Part shown: one piece after another, positions 21,830 to 32,815 of the stretch
Numbering within the stretch: the stretch's first letter is position 1
Layout of the letters: each line of letters begins with the position of its first letter
Assembly: GCA_021234155.1 (NCBI GenBank)
Contig: JAJEKV010000236.1
Coordinates: 62,001 to 126,000 of the forward strand
DNA length: 64,000 nt
From: Isoetes taiwanensis
Taxonomy: Eukaryota > Streptophyta > Lycopodiopsida > Isoetales > Isoetaceae
Direction: 5' to 3'
Position numbers and translations under genes: made by a program
The notes under the pieces: generated by a model
Database searches by the model: none
Seen by the model: only the letters and a program-made list of their open reading frames with translations
Told to the model about the DNA's origin: nothing

Positions 21830-23385
21830 ATGGCTACTTCACCCAAATTTCCTCAACTTCAAGCTTCTGCTCCACGGGATCCGGCTCTTTTTGAGTCCGT
21901 AACCTTCTCAACACCCACCTTGAAGCCCTCGTTGGTCCGAGTCGTGATGTAGCGGAACGCCATGGGCTTTATAAATTCTCTCAACAGGACCTCCCTGCAC
22001 CAAATCCGGAGCAGTTGAAGCAGTTTGTCGCTCATATAATCAACAGCCCGGAAGGATACGCCACCACGGTCGATGGCACCACCATTTTGCTTACTCAGGC
22101 TCTGATTTCTGAGGTATTTCACATTCCTCTTAAAAGACCTTCTTTATCTTGGGCTGCCTTACAGGACCTGGATGTCACTAAGTATGGCGCAGATCCTTAT
22201 CAAGCCAACATGCATCGCCTCACAAATATTGCCAAGTCCCACGACACTTTTGTAAAGTTTCTGTGGCGAAAGTTGCTTGGGTATTCCATCAAGAACACCC
22301 ATATCAATAAACAGTTCTATAATGTTGTCATCATGGCCATCCACTCTCCTCACCATATTGATTGGCCACAAATGATGTTCTTCAGACTTCTTCATGAAGT
22401 AGATCGCATCAGGGGAGCCTCTTCTTCTGGCTTTGAAGCCTCCGTCGCTGCCCATCTTCAAGCCATCATCTGTCATTACCTTCCTCTCCCTGGGTCACCT
22501 TCCACTTCTCGTGCCTCCACTCATCAATCCTTTCATTCCCTTCCTCACAACCAACAGGCTAAAACTTCACGCCCAACTTCTCCTGGTAATGTTCAACACA
22601 ATACCACGCATGTTACTGTCTCTTCTTCCTCCACAGACTCCATGCCCTCCACTTCTCATCATGTCTCTCAGACGTCACAGACAAGGCAACAACAGGGCCC
22701 TGCACCTCTTCCTCCCAGGCAGGCCCTCTATCAATATCAACAGGATGTTCAAGCCGTTGTCCTCAAGTTACAAGAATCTCAAGACGCTTTCATGAATGGA
22801 GTTCAAACGTACCTGGAGGCATCGGAGGCTGTTCACAGGGATCTCCACGCTGCCACCACGCAAGTTCAATCCCTGGAAGACAAACTTCAAGAAAAGCGCG
22901 AGGCTCTTTTCAAGGCCCATGAAGATCTCAAGACTGCACATGATCAGATCAGCCTGCTTACTGATCAACAGGCTCAGTTACAATCCACAATTCAAGAACT
23001 GCTTGGTGACAAGGATAAAGCCCTTGCAGATCTTAACACGCTGTACACTGAGCTCTCTAAGAATTACCATACTCATGTACAGGAGTTCAAGGAGCGCAAC
23101 GAGCAGCTCCGCTCTCTCCAAGGTCAACTGACCACGCTGCAAACTCAGGTCACTTCTCTTCAATCTCAGCTTACAGAAGCGCAGAAGCAGAAAATCATTG
23201 ATGACGCAGAGATTGCCACGCTTCGGCTCCATACTCCTGGGCAATCCTCTTCACATGGCACGCTCTCTCATAAACGGTTCCGTGATCACTCCCGTCTCCT
23301 GCTTGAAAAGGAAAATCAGATCCGTAACCTCGACCATCAACTCGAGGGGAAGCTGTTAAAATTCTGCCGAGGGCGCCCAACATAA
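21830..23385 (+). CDS. Gypsy A 3' sense ORF, globular N-terminus and coiled coil
   Basis: ATG at 21830 opens MATSPKFPQLQASAPRDPAL. The frame shifts once near 21895, after which 22015-23385 is open for 456 codons. The first ~160 residues are globular (DGTTILLTQALISEVFHIPL, then KFLWRKLLGYSIKN). A Ser/Thr/Pro/Gln linker follows, and then about 200 residues of coiled coil (LQEKREALFKAHEDLKTAH and similar heptads). No signal peptide or membrane segment is seen, so it is not an obvious envelope gene. The N-terminal half vaguely recalls plant mobile-domain or gag-like proteins, but I cannot assign it. It lies where Tat/Athila elements keep their extra ORF. Confidence 0.7.
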
Positions 23386-24795
23386 ACAGGAAGGTTACAT
23401 TAATATCGCTCTCCACATTCCTGTGGATTTCGCTCCTCCTTCCAGTTACCTGGATTATGTGGTTGCCCGACGCCACCTCTTTCTTCTGAAGTGGTACGCG
23501 GCAGACAGCCAGGTTGATGCACAGGTACGCAGTGAGGATTTTCTCAGGATTTGGCCGGACCTTTCAGTCGAAGACAAAGGCTTACTCTGTGCCCTCTTAG
23601 TCTTCGACCTCATCCACTGTGAAGACCCTGATTTGATCATCTTCCCGAAGTTGTTCGGCCCGATGGTGTATATCTTTCATGACTTTTATCCGCTCATACA
23701 CAAGACAAATTGAGGGGGCCACATCGCAATTTTCCTGGCAACCCTGACGCTCACTGGGTGTTAATGGATAACAACCCCTATTTAAAGGATCATGATCGCT
23801 CTCACGCTCTTGGCCAGGAGTACATGCCTGAGCTTGCTCATCACTTACCCTTGTGGCAAGCAGAAACACTTGAACAAGTGCGGAAGTGTTTAGCGCATCC
23901 TGAGGATCTTCAGTTTGCACAAGTTTATATGCAGCACTTGGCAGGCTACAATCAAGCGCATGCCCATACGGGCGGATAGGCGACACCCACGGGTTGGGAG
24001 AATCCTCCCGTCTCTACTCCGCTCTCTGCTTCAAATTGGGACCAGTGGTGCCGTGCTCTTGATCAAGACCTTGTTCGAGAATTCCGGGAGCTGGCTCAGC
24101 AGCCCACGCCCACGGGCCTCACTCCATCTCCATATGCTTCATTAGGTGTCCCTCCACGCCCGAGGTTTCTCACCTCTGACTGGCGTCTTCCTTTTTGGAC
24201 CAAGGTCATGGATGCCCACGCTAGATGGACTCCTCCTCAGATTTCCACGGACCTCCGCTGGGATCCGCGATTTGTTCGACGATCAGATTGGGAAAGTGGT
24301 GTCACCTTGGACCACACCGACAATTGGATCTATATTGCTAATGAGCGTGGTTGGCAAACGCCCGCTCATGATGTTCATGGCCTTGATACCTTCTTGCAGA
24401 ATGCTGCCACCTCACCGGATCCTTCAGTTCACCGTCAAGCCGGCTTCTGTGCTGCTCTCAAGTGCCTCCTGGTAAGCTCGTTAAATCGGCAGCGTCCTAT
24501 CTTTTATTGCAACCCGAATGTTGTGGGTGCAGCCGGCCTCGGTGCCTTGCCTTCTCATGGAATGCGGTTACCGTCCCGCCCTTGAAGACATAAATGCGCT
24601 CAGATTTCTCATTGATGCAGATCCTGCACTTGGGCTCAACACTCCTAACGCTCTTCAAACACGCCACGACCTCATCGGCAATTACCACAATGGCGCCCGT
24701 CCTCATTCCCGTGAGGATCACTTTCAAACTGCTGGGTTCCCGCCATCTGAAACACTTCCTTCTTTTCTTCACCCTGAGTGTCGTTTGGTGGGGGG
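23386..24795 (+). CDS. Gypsy A 3' ORF, C-terminal continuation (frameshifted)
   Basis: Protein-like sequence continues in shifting frames after 23385: 23423-23713 (SSYLDYVVARRHLFLLKWYA), 23710-23979 (NPDAHWVLMDNNPYLKDH, GQEYMPELAHHLPLW) and 24208-24585 (TPPQISTDLRWDPRFVRRSD, DNWIYIANERGWQTPAHDV). Codon composition matches the upstream ORF, so all are probably one protein of 900 or more residues before damage. No recognised domain. The last part (LETLPSFLHPE-like) runs up to the polypurine tract at about 24783. Confidence 0.6.
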
Positions 24796-24798
24796 GAG
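24783..24798 (+). other. Gypsy A polypurine tract
   Basis: GTTTGGTGGGGGGGAG lies directly before the 3' LTR. It primes plus-strand DNA synthesis. Confidence 0.8.
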
Positions 24799-25385
24799 TG
24801 TTAGTCCATGCGCCCCTGATGCGGGACTATTCATCATCGACGGACCAAGTCAAGGCCTAGGGACCCGTTGCTCCGGTCGTCCAAGGCCCGGCCAGAAGAC
24901 CAAGCGTGACCCACCACGCATCCAAAGGCGCGCCACCAAGAGGAGGCTTCCGGACAAGTGCCGGGCGGCCTTTACTGCGGTCGGCGCCCGGCGTGTTTTC
25001 AGGCATTTCAAGAGGCACCGCCAGTGTTCCTGCAAATCGGGCCTCCTTCCAGGAGTCGGCACCGAAATCAGTCAGAGTGTCTATATTGGGCCAAAGGCCA
25101 TTGTACTATATATATGAGTAGAGCTAGCACTCGAGTTTTTAGATGAGTTTTGAGTCTTGTCTCATTCCTGTTTTCTCTCGATTGCGAGAGCTCATGTATC
25201 TTCATTGACGTCAAGGAGTTGTTCTCATTATTGTGATCATATTGTTCTCTTTTGTTCTCTCTTTTCTCTTTCCTCTGTTCTTTTTGCAAATCCCGCGTGA
25301 CATAGCTCCCGGATTCTCCTGTTTGATCCAAGGATCCTCACAGAGGGCTGTCTTGCAGGAGTTCCCGAACCCAGACCCCAAACAA
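24799..25385 (+). repeat. Gypsy A 3' LTR
   Basis: 587 bp, TGTTAGTCC to CCAAACA, TATA at 25106-25117, followed by TSD ATGAT. It is the same length as the 5' LTR. From about 25030 on there are only a few differences, such as one G insertion and one A/G change. Confidence 0.93.
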
Positions 25386-25390
25386 TGATC

Positions 25391-26122
25391 TTTCTTTGTT
25401 CGTACCTGTACGCATCTGTTTGCCTGTACACCCCAGCGTGAGAACCACTGAGTTTGCTTGTCCTTCCAGAGGTTTTCAGGCGTTGGGGACCCATCGCCAT
25501 GGCCAAAGCAAGATTGGCCAGACGTGTATCACCCATAGCGACCACCTTCTGGAAATAAATGATATGGCGTTCCAATGCAGCCCGTTGAAGGGGTAGAAAA
25601 CCTGTCTCCTGGAGTAGGATTTGGTATGGAACGGTGGACTTCACCCCAAGGGCTCGTGCCAAGAAGGCTTTATGCACCTGCTCGAGGTCATTCCAGGTGT
25701 TGAGAGATATCACCGGATCCCATACTTCTGCCCAATACAAGAGGACCGACTCAACCAAGGCCCTAAACAAGTGTGATTGGTGGCCCCAGGCATACAACTC
25801 TGCTTTGTGGCTGTTGTTCTACATGGCATATAGTGCTTTCCAACCTGCCGTGACCCGCAACCTGATGGCCACATCCCAGTGGATGGTAGCAGAGAACTCG
25901 ATCCCCAAGTACTTGTAGGTCGGAGCCACCTCTACATCTTGTCCCTGGTAAGTGAATGAGGGAAGCCTTGGCTGACGGGAAGATGAAACTAGCAGCACCC
26001 TAGTTTTGGCCAAGTTAACTCGCATGCCAGTGAATCGGCAAAAAGTGTCAAGAGCATCCAGGTGATGTTGCATGTCCTCTGGAGTATAGGCCAGAAGGTT
26101 GACATCGTCAGCATATATGAGT
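25391..26122 (-). mobile_element. LINE copy 3, 5' half: RT thumb and downstream region
   Basis: The minus strand encodes LINE RT sequence: DTFCRFTGMRVNLAKTRVL and YKYLGIEFSATIHWDVAIRL (26073-25819), then ALVESVLLYWAEVWDPVI and QVHKAFLARALGVKSTVPYQ (25797-25390). The protein resumes on the far side of Gypsy A at 14289. The copy stops at about 26122, just past the region that would encode the YADD box, so it is 5' truncated. A frameshift near 25810 separates the two parts. Confidence 0.88.
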
Positions 26123-26184
26123 TAACAATCAAATAAAAGATATGAAACAAACGCTGGAACAGAAACCATAAAAACACATTTTCG

Positions 26185-26570
26185 CGTCACCGGAGGGCAA
26201 CCCCTTGTGCGCAGCACCTTGTTTGTTTCTTCTGGTTTTTCTTTTTTTGGCCTTTTTTTGGTTTTTTTTTCCCCTAGTTTTTTTTTCTGGTTTTTTTGCT
26301 TGGCTTCTTTTTTTTTTTTTTCCTAGTGTTTCTATTTTTTCTCATTTCTCTTGTTTTGCATATATTGTTTGCTTGCATATAGTTGTCCATATGCCAACCA
26401 TAGGAAATCACCATACCCAAGTACTTACCAACTAAAACCGCCCAAACTAGGCACGGCCACATGTGAGCTTTTAATACTCCCCTCCATATACGTTTCCCAT
26501 ACGAGAGAGGAAGGGGCCTCTAAAAAAACAAGGTGCTGCGCACGGAGGGTTGCCCTCCATGGCCAGAGGG
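26185..26570. mobile_element. MITE-like inverted-repeat element
   Basis: GGAGGGCAACCC...GTGCGCAGCACCTTGTTT at about 26191-26225 recurs inverted at about 26528-26562, enclosing some 370 bp with a long T-rich core (26220-26340). No coding capacity. The TSD is not clear. A third half-copy (GAGGGTTGCCCTCCAA) is at about 26828. The CAACCC-type ends resemble the palindromic repeats at 28430 and 40174. Confidence 0.65.
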
Positions 26571-27980
26571 TGAAGTGGCGTAAATCATTTTCTAAAGTCA
26601 TGTTTTCACAATCAATCAAAATTGTTACTTTAAAACAATAGAGTACTCGAAACCATGACTTTATAAGAATTGGCCTGAAGAAATCTTTGGTGCTAGTCTT
26701 AGAACTAGGATTGCAGAAGCATAAAGACAAGTGTAATAGAGCAGAGAATGGAAATACATGTTTTGTTTCAGGTAGTTAATGCTTGATTTCAATTCTACAA
26801 TTTGGAGTTTGCAGACGATGAATACACAGAGGGTTGCCCTCCAATTTCCTATGGGAAAAGTGGCTTAAATCAAGCCATGTGGATTCAAAATTTGTACTTC
26901 GATGCCCTTACTATATATGCTGACTCAATGTTTAAATCAAAGTAGACATTTATCATGTTCTTAGAGGCCCGTCCAGAAGTGCCCCTCGATCGAATTGTGT
27001 ATGTAACTGAGTAGTTGATTGCTGTAGAAATGTCTGAATGTGTTTTATGTCTGAACGTGTTTTTGTGTTTTGTATGTTTTGTGCGTTTTGTGTGTCACAA
27101 GAATTACATACACGCTCCCTATATTGACATGCTCGAGTTCTAGCTCATGTTAAAAAATCGATAATTTAAAGCATTGGATTTGAATGTGTTGTGTTCTAAA
27201 TAGTAGGGTAAAATTTATTTAAAAGCCTCTATGTTGCATAGATATAAAGATTTGGAATGAGTTCTTTAGCATGACCATGCCCATTTATGCTTGCAAACAA
27301 TATTGTCAATGATGTGTGGTCATATTTGGGCATTTTGCTTGTGTATATCTATGGTCTCCATATTTCCATACATGCTAATAATTTTGTTCCAAATTGTAAC
27401 ATGTAGGTCACATACGTGACCAACGTTGAGTCCGCACTAATGAGCTTCATCAGTGGCCAATCACTAGTGTTGAGTGCTTAACACTCGTGGCCTTGGTTTC
27501 TGCTTATTCTCCCCGGAGAGTTGTGGGCAGACCAAGGTGCAGCTAGGCTAGCAAGAATTTTAGACGAATTGATATTGCGATGTTGGTAAGATCAGTTGTA
27601 ATAAAACACACCACTTGCATGTTTGGACATGTTTGGAGTATCTTATAGTCTAGTATGGGTAGGTGCAATTCATTAACTATAGTGGTTATTTCTAACTCCA
27701 TAAATGAGGTTATATTGGAGGTATGATTGCATCAAGAATCATGGGACAAAGTACTGTGTAGCAAAGAACAGTAGCATGTTAAGGGTAGTTCTAGATTGTT
27801 TTATCACCTAGTATAGACAGAACTTGTGTCATTACTGCTTGTGTTAGGGTCTTTATACATTTCCTTTTGACATTTAGTACTTTGTCACCTCCTCGAGGAA
27901 TTCACAATGTAACTGAGAATTGGAACTTTTAAGCTAGAATCCTCTTGGCACATCATTAAGCTTCAAGCTGATAAGAGCTG
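26571..27980. other. Non-coding AT-rich stretch
   Basis: No gene. A TG-rich run (TGTGTTTT... near 27040-27100) and a second diverged MITE end (26826-26875) are the only features. Confidence 0.5.
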
Positions 27981-28256
27981 TTAAATTAACAAGAGTAGGA
28001 GATAGGGAACATTACTAGTTAATTGATTGTCGTTCGGCTTCAGATCTTTCAGAGTAATAGCATTGTGTAAACCAACAGGGATTGGACCTGTTATTTCATT
28101 CACTTGGAGCCGCAACTGTGTGAGCGATGTCATGCTTCCTACTGTTATTTCATTCACTTGGAGCCGCAACTGTGTGAGCGATGTTATGCTTCCCTTTGCA
28201 TCTATCGGACCCCTAAGCACAGGGCCCAGCATATTGTTTTTTGCCTGCAGTTGCAT
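27981..28256 (-). pseudogene. Leucine-rich-repeat protein fragment with duplicated repeat
   Basis: On the minus strand, two copies of SLTQLRLQVNEIT are followed by TGPIPVGLHNAITLKDLK, matching the plant extracellular LRR pattern LxxLxLxxNxLxGxIP. The repeat was made by an exact 54-bp tandem duplication (28090-28143 and 28144-28197), which keeps the frame and adds 18 residues. No signal peptide, transmembrane segment or kinase is attached. Probably a scrap of an LRR receptor-like gene; another LRR fragment lies at 33.5 kb on the other strand. Confidence 0.65.
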
Positions 28257-28364
28257 CAGATTGGAGCTTCAGTTTGCCTTGCCAGTTAACCCGATTCAAA
28301 CATCCGCGATTCAAAACGCAGGTGACTGCCAGTTTACAGGGAACAATAGGTTTTGAAGCAGTTA

Positions 28365-28450
28365 CCGGCATATCCTAGGTATATTCCAATATATATCTAG
28401 AATATGCCAGAAACCCACATAAGCAAGGGTATGCTCCTCTGGGGGCAACG
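28365..28450 (+). repeat. Dispersed repeat, partner at 40105-40200
   Basis: Both copies share CCCACATAA(A/G)C(A/G)AGGGT(A/T)TGC and end in a GGGGGCAAC palindrome (at 40174-40191 it is TTGCCCCCTTGGGGGCAA). Likely the end of a MITE family related to the element at 26.2 kb. Confidence 0.55.
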
Positions 28451-28817
28451 CTTGCCAACATAACATAGCATAGCAACTTTACACCATTAACTTTCATATT
28501 AGATATTAGTACGCTAAGCATTCTTGCATTAAGCTGATCCCAGCAATCATCATTCTATGAGGCACATAAAAGAACCAAACATAATTATCCTTTTGGCAGT
28601 GCAAAACCTTTATGTCTATAAAGAGATGCCATGGAAGGGGGCAGAGAGTAGCAGATGGGGGTAGTGTCGATCTCTTCATTCTTCTTAATGGCATTGCATC
28701 AAATTTATATGTATGCTTCGTGTTTGATCTGTATAGTTATATTTGAAGCGGAAATTATAATCAATTATAGGTTGCAAGAACTTTCAATATACCAATTCAT
28801 CCAATTCAAATCTTCAG

Positions 28818-31715
28818 GCAAGCTCATTCTAATAACAGGTGTCATAAAGGGGCTTGGTGAAGCCCTTGCACTTGAATTGGCTTCCCGTGGGCATGTTATC
28901 ACTGGTTGTGGACATGATGAGGAGAAGCTAGCAAGCTTAGATACTCAACTTGTTGATACAAAGCATCTTTTCAAAGTTGTTGACCTAGTACGAGGCTTTC
29001 CTTTTCCTTTACTTTTTAACACCAAAACACAATATACGTGATACTTAAAGATAACACTTGCAATGACGGTGCAAAGAAATTCCACAGAGGCAGAACAGTA
29101 GGAAGACACACACAGACCTTTACCTACATACTAACATAAACAAATATTCTACTCAAAAAACTGTTAACCGATCAGAATGACTTCTGTTCATGTGCGTAAC
29201 GATGCAGTTAAGAAAAACCTGATGATTTATTGAAGTACAATATCGTCTGATGTAGTCATAAAGGAAGTACAATTTTATGCATTGTATTTGCCCTCTAGTC
29301 TTAAAAGACGTGAGGCAATTTTTAAATTTATCATAAATAACAGCTTTAAACAATACTTACATGCGGATAACAACCACCATAAACAAGAAACAAAAAACAA
29401 TAAACAAGCCCTTTAGCATATCTTTTTTTTTCCTTTTTTCTTTGAGACTGGGTTTATCTGTGACAGGCTTCAGATAGCAAGGTACAAGATGTCATCGGGA
29501 CGATGGATGTGCCAGATATTATTAGTGAGGCATACTGTGTTGATTACATTGGTTTCACATCTTCAATGCTGCTCCAGTGAACAGTGCAGGTGTTATCAAC
29601 AAACTTGCAAAGATATGGGAAATTCCAGCAAAAGATTTTGATGAGGTCATAGACATAAATGTGAAAGGAGTTGCAAATTGTCTGAGGCATTTTCTTCAAC
29701 ACATGGTTGTAGAAGAAAGGGCATTGTCGTCAACTTCTCTTCTGGTGGGGACGTTCTAGAGCAGCTGAAGTAACATTTATGTGACGCTCCCCGAATCCAT
29801 ACGATGCTCCCATCGTATAAATACGGGAAATTCCCCTCCCATGGCGAATCCATCACCACGGAAAGGCCCTCCATCTGACTCGGACCACTTGTGATGGCCA
29901 AGTGTCCGGGTGAAGGACATGGAGGTGTCATTCGTCCCACGCCTTCTATGGGAATCCTATATAGCGGAAGCATGCATACATGTTAGCACCTAGCAATAAT
30001 ACTAAATAATAATATACCACCACGAAGGGTGGCCCATCATCATCATCATAACTAGCAACAGAATACCAACATAACAAAGGAAGTACACCATAACTAAGGG
30101 CCCTACCGAACTCCGGACTCCATGTGGGTGGATGACCGGTCGAGGGCCTCAAGATAATGCCAGACAGAGGTATGACATGGCATTGGGCGGCATAAGACAA
30201 TGGCTAGGGTAGTCCACTCCATCCGCCCCCCATTGTGCACACTGCGAGATAGGTTTGAATCATGCTATGGCGTGCTTGTAGCCCTCCGGAGACGCAATCC
30301 CAAGGAATCACCCCTTCAGGACTACTCCAGGGTTACATCTCCCGGTCCGATGAGGCGGTCGGGAGGCGTCCCCTCCCGGGGTATGGCGGATCCCTGGGTG
30401 TGCTAGAGGATACGTGCCCCTCGGTGACCCCGCATCCGTACCCGACTTACTCCCCTAAATCTAAAGGTCAGCTCACCAACCCGTTCGAGCCAGGTGATGC
30501 CATGAGGCTCCCACCCCTCCGGCCCGGGGGAGTGTCGGACCCATACCCGCCCCACACACGGTGGATGGCTATAAGTCTAGCACACTTTGTAGGGAGTCCC
30601 GTGTAGCCGCTGGGGCGGGGACCCCACCCCGATTCACCTTCATACCCGTTGTTTGGTGTTGAACCACATCATAGCATCCATGGCCGGTGTAGGCTCTTGT
30701 GCACAGCCGCAAGTACCGGGTTTTAGGGTTCTATCTAGGAACATCTCTACTTCTAGATGGCCTTTAGGTCTCTACCCACCCTTTAACCCATACAAAGCCA
30801 AAGAGGGAAGCGAAAAGAACTATTTTTATACATCCATCCATCCATCCATAACCTTGAATAGAACATAAAATAGAGATTAACCATACATCTACTCATACAA
30901 GGGTTAATCCTATGGCTAACTAGAAATCCAAGCTACCTACGTACTAACCGGTGTCCTGGTTGGAGCCATGGTCATGGTATGAGTCCATCACACTAAACTG
31001 GTGGGTGGTTGATGGTAAACAAGCTTGGATGTTAGCTGCTGCTCCTCCTTAATCCCCAAATTCGAATTTGGATGACAAAATGGGGTAGGACCCCTTTTCC
31101 TAGGCCAAAAATGGCAAGTCCTCCTGGCCAATCGATTTGGGCCAGGTGGCGCCCCCTTATTGGTGCTAATTAGCTAATTTAACTTAATTAGGGTGATTAG
31201 GCTATAATACTTTATAATTATCCACAATGGATTTATTAACATAGCTAAATAAAACCATTGTGGTTGACCCCTACTTGGACAATTACCCCCTTATGTCCTA
31301 GTGACGTGTCCTGGCGTGTATACGTATACCGTATAAATGCCTGGAACGTCACAATTTAGATCCACAGTATTATGGTTTTCAGTTATTTCACATTAAACTA
31401 ATATGTATCCATTCTGTAGGTATCACCTAATTGTGCCTCTAAGTGGGCAATAGAAGGGCTAACACGAGCTATTGCCCAAAAGGTGCCTAGTGGTCTAGGA
31501 GTTATTTGCTTTGAGCCCTAGTGTTGTGCACACTGTTTTGTTGGAAACGTGTTAGCGTCAAACACCAGAAATATGGTAAGCATTTTTGTGCTTTTTTTGT
31601 TTGCAGAGCAAATGTGTCTTAATTTTTTTCTTGTAATTACAGGGCTCTTAATGCTGCAAACATGATACTATCTTTAACTGCAACTGACAATAGCACATCT
31701 TTGACCGTTGTATGA
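28818..31715 (+). pseudogene. Short-chain dehydrogenase/reductase (At1g10310-like), split by a solo LTR
   Basis: Exons of a classical Rossmann-fold SDR. Exon 28818-28987: KLILITGVIKGLGEALALEL with the TGxxxGLG cofactor loop. From 29467: SKVQDVIGTMDVPDII, then NSAGVINKLAKIWEIPAKDF (29577) and INVKGVANCLRHFLQHMV. From about 31420: CASKWAIEGLTRAIAQKVPS. Last exon 31643-31715: NMILSLTATDNSTSLTV then TGA. It resembles Arabidopsis pterin-aldehyde-reductase-type SDRs (recalled, not searched). The catalytic YxxxK has become NxxxK (PNCASK), there are frameshifts near 29720 and 31520, a 50-odd-bp interruption before NSAG, and the LTR insertion at 29780. Non-functional. Confidence 0.85.
29780..31353. 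mobile_element. Solo LTR related to the Gypsy B LTR
   Basis: 1,574 bp from TGTGACGCTCC to GGAACGTCACA, flanked by TSD ATTTA (29775-29779 and 31354-31358). Its ends and several internal blocks (CACTCCATCCGCCCC, CGAAGGGTGG, TTTAGGTCTCTACCC) match the Gypsy B LTRs, but overall it is clearly diverged, so it is an older or sister family. A (CATC)n run lies near 30832-30850. A lone LTR with a TSD is the footprint of LTR-LTR recombination that deleted the element body. It sits inside the SDR pseudogene. Confidence 0.92.
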
Positions 31716-32272
31716 TTGGAAGAACTGAATGGAAGAATTTATATGGCACCTATAAAAAAAATGCAGAACCAATAGCAATTGTATAGGAGGGCACATTCAA
31801 GACTACACCTTGGTTTTACCCTAATCTGGTCAATTGTCTAGGGCGACTAAGGAAGTTAACATGAAACTAACAAATTCATTTTCATAATCTCCAATAAGTA
31901 GTGTTTTCTTTGATAACATTGTCAACATTGGGCTGCATGTATGAATTAAATCTTGTCTAAAGAATTGCCATACCATTAAATATTGTTTGTTGCACCTGTC
32001 TATTTGATTAGATGTGCCCAGTTGTCCTTCCTCCTTGCGAAATCCTCTATGATGTTTCTCTATTACTTTGCTTCTAGTGTGTTTCCTTTGTTCCAGATCA
32101 TGCAAAGGTCTCAGTGGCACTTGCGCTGTGCTTATCTCCAAATTGTGCTGTCACCTTTGATGTTGGTTCTTGATACCATTCGTTTTTCTTCCGTGTCAAG
32201 AACTGGGCCTCTGCATAGACGGGAACAATCGTTAATTGAATTCAAACTTCGCTGAAGGTTGGATAGTCCTAC
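31716..32272. other. Intergenic or intronic
   Basis: No coding signal I can support. It may contain the 3' intron of the minus-strand exons that follow. Confidence 0.4.
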
Positions 32273-32815
32273 CTGCAATAAAAACATCTTCATATCCATC
32301 ATCGTCATACAGGAATTGAGGAGCTTCTGCATCTCCAATACCAACGATAGTGCTGCCACTGTGTCAAGGACAATAATAACAACACCAATAGTACCATTTT
32401 TGAAAATTAAATTAAATAGGGCTAATAATATAGGTTAATCTATTATCTAAGGAACCGTAAACCTAATCCAGTTTGCTGAAATTATTGCAAAAGTCATTAT
32501 TCTGGTCCAATCAAGATACTTCCTGAGGAAAGAGAACTAACCTTACAGACATAAATACAGCTTGATAACGACCTCTGCCTGCTGCTTCTATTCTTTTTTT
32601 AAGAATCTGCAGCGAGGTTAGTACTTTAAATGCAGGTGCCTCTGGGGACAAGAACAAGTCTCAATTCATAATTTAGGTTTTAAAACTGACACTAAATTTC
32701 AAATATATGTTGACAACCAACCAAGGTCGTTTTCACAAGAAGCTTGTAGTATTCCTCGTTGTAAAATATCTGCCAAGAGTCCTTCTGGCTCCATTGAGCT
32801 GCTTTCATTGAGTTT
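32273..32815 (-). CDS. Three phase-matched exons of an unrecognised gene
   Basis: Exon A (about 32815-32722) reads SSMEPEGLLADILQRGILQA and ends CTTG|GTTGGT. Exon B (32641-32542), after CCCCAG, reads APAFKVLTSLQILKKRIEAA then GRGRYQAVFMSV and ends AAG|GTTAGT. Exon C (32358-32273), after GACACAG, reads GSTIVGIGDAEAPQFLYDDD then GYEDVFIA and ends CAG|GTAGGA. Both junctions keep the codon phase and create Glu and Ser codons. No stop interrupts these ~90 residues. This is strong evidence for a real or recently real host gene on the minus strand; I do not recognise the family, and further exons were not located. Confidence 0.6.

Larger units (their letters stand above)
14290..25385 (+). mobile_element. 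Gypsy A: Tat/Athila-like LTR retrotransposon with extra ORFs
   Basis: An 11,096-bp element is bounded by two 587-bp LTRs (TG...CA) and a 5-bp TSD, ATGAT, at 14285-14289 and 25386-25390. Order: LTR, tRNA-Asp-type primer-binding site, gag, PR, RT-RNase H, integrase, antisense ORF, coiled-coil sense ORF, polypurine tract, LTR. This order, with ORFs after integrase, fits the Tat/Athila branch of Ty3/gypsy; RT and IN motifs agree, but the lineage call is inference. Several stops and frameshifts break gag-pol, yet the last 350 bp of the two LTRs are almost identical, so insertion is recent. It lies inside a LINE. Confidence 0.95.

Noticed and set aside
21830-24795. Calling the Gypsy A 3' ORF an envelope gene
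   Set aside because: No signal peptide, transmembrane segment or furin-like site; the protein is mostly coiled coil.
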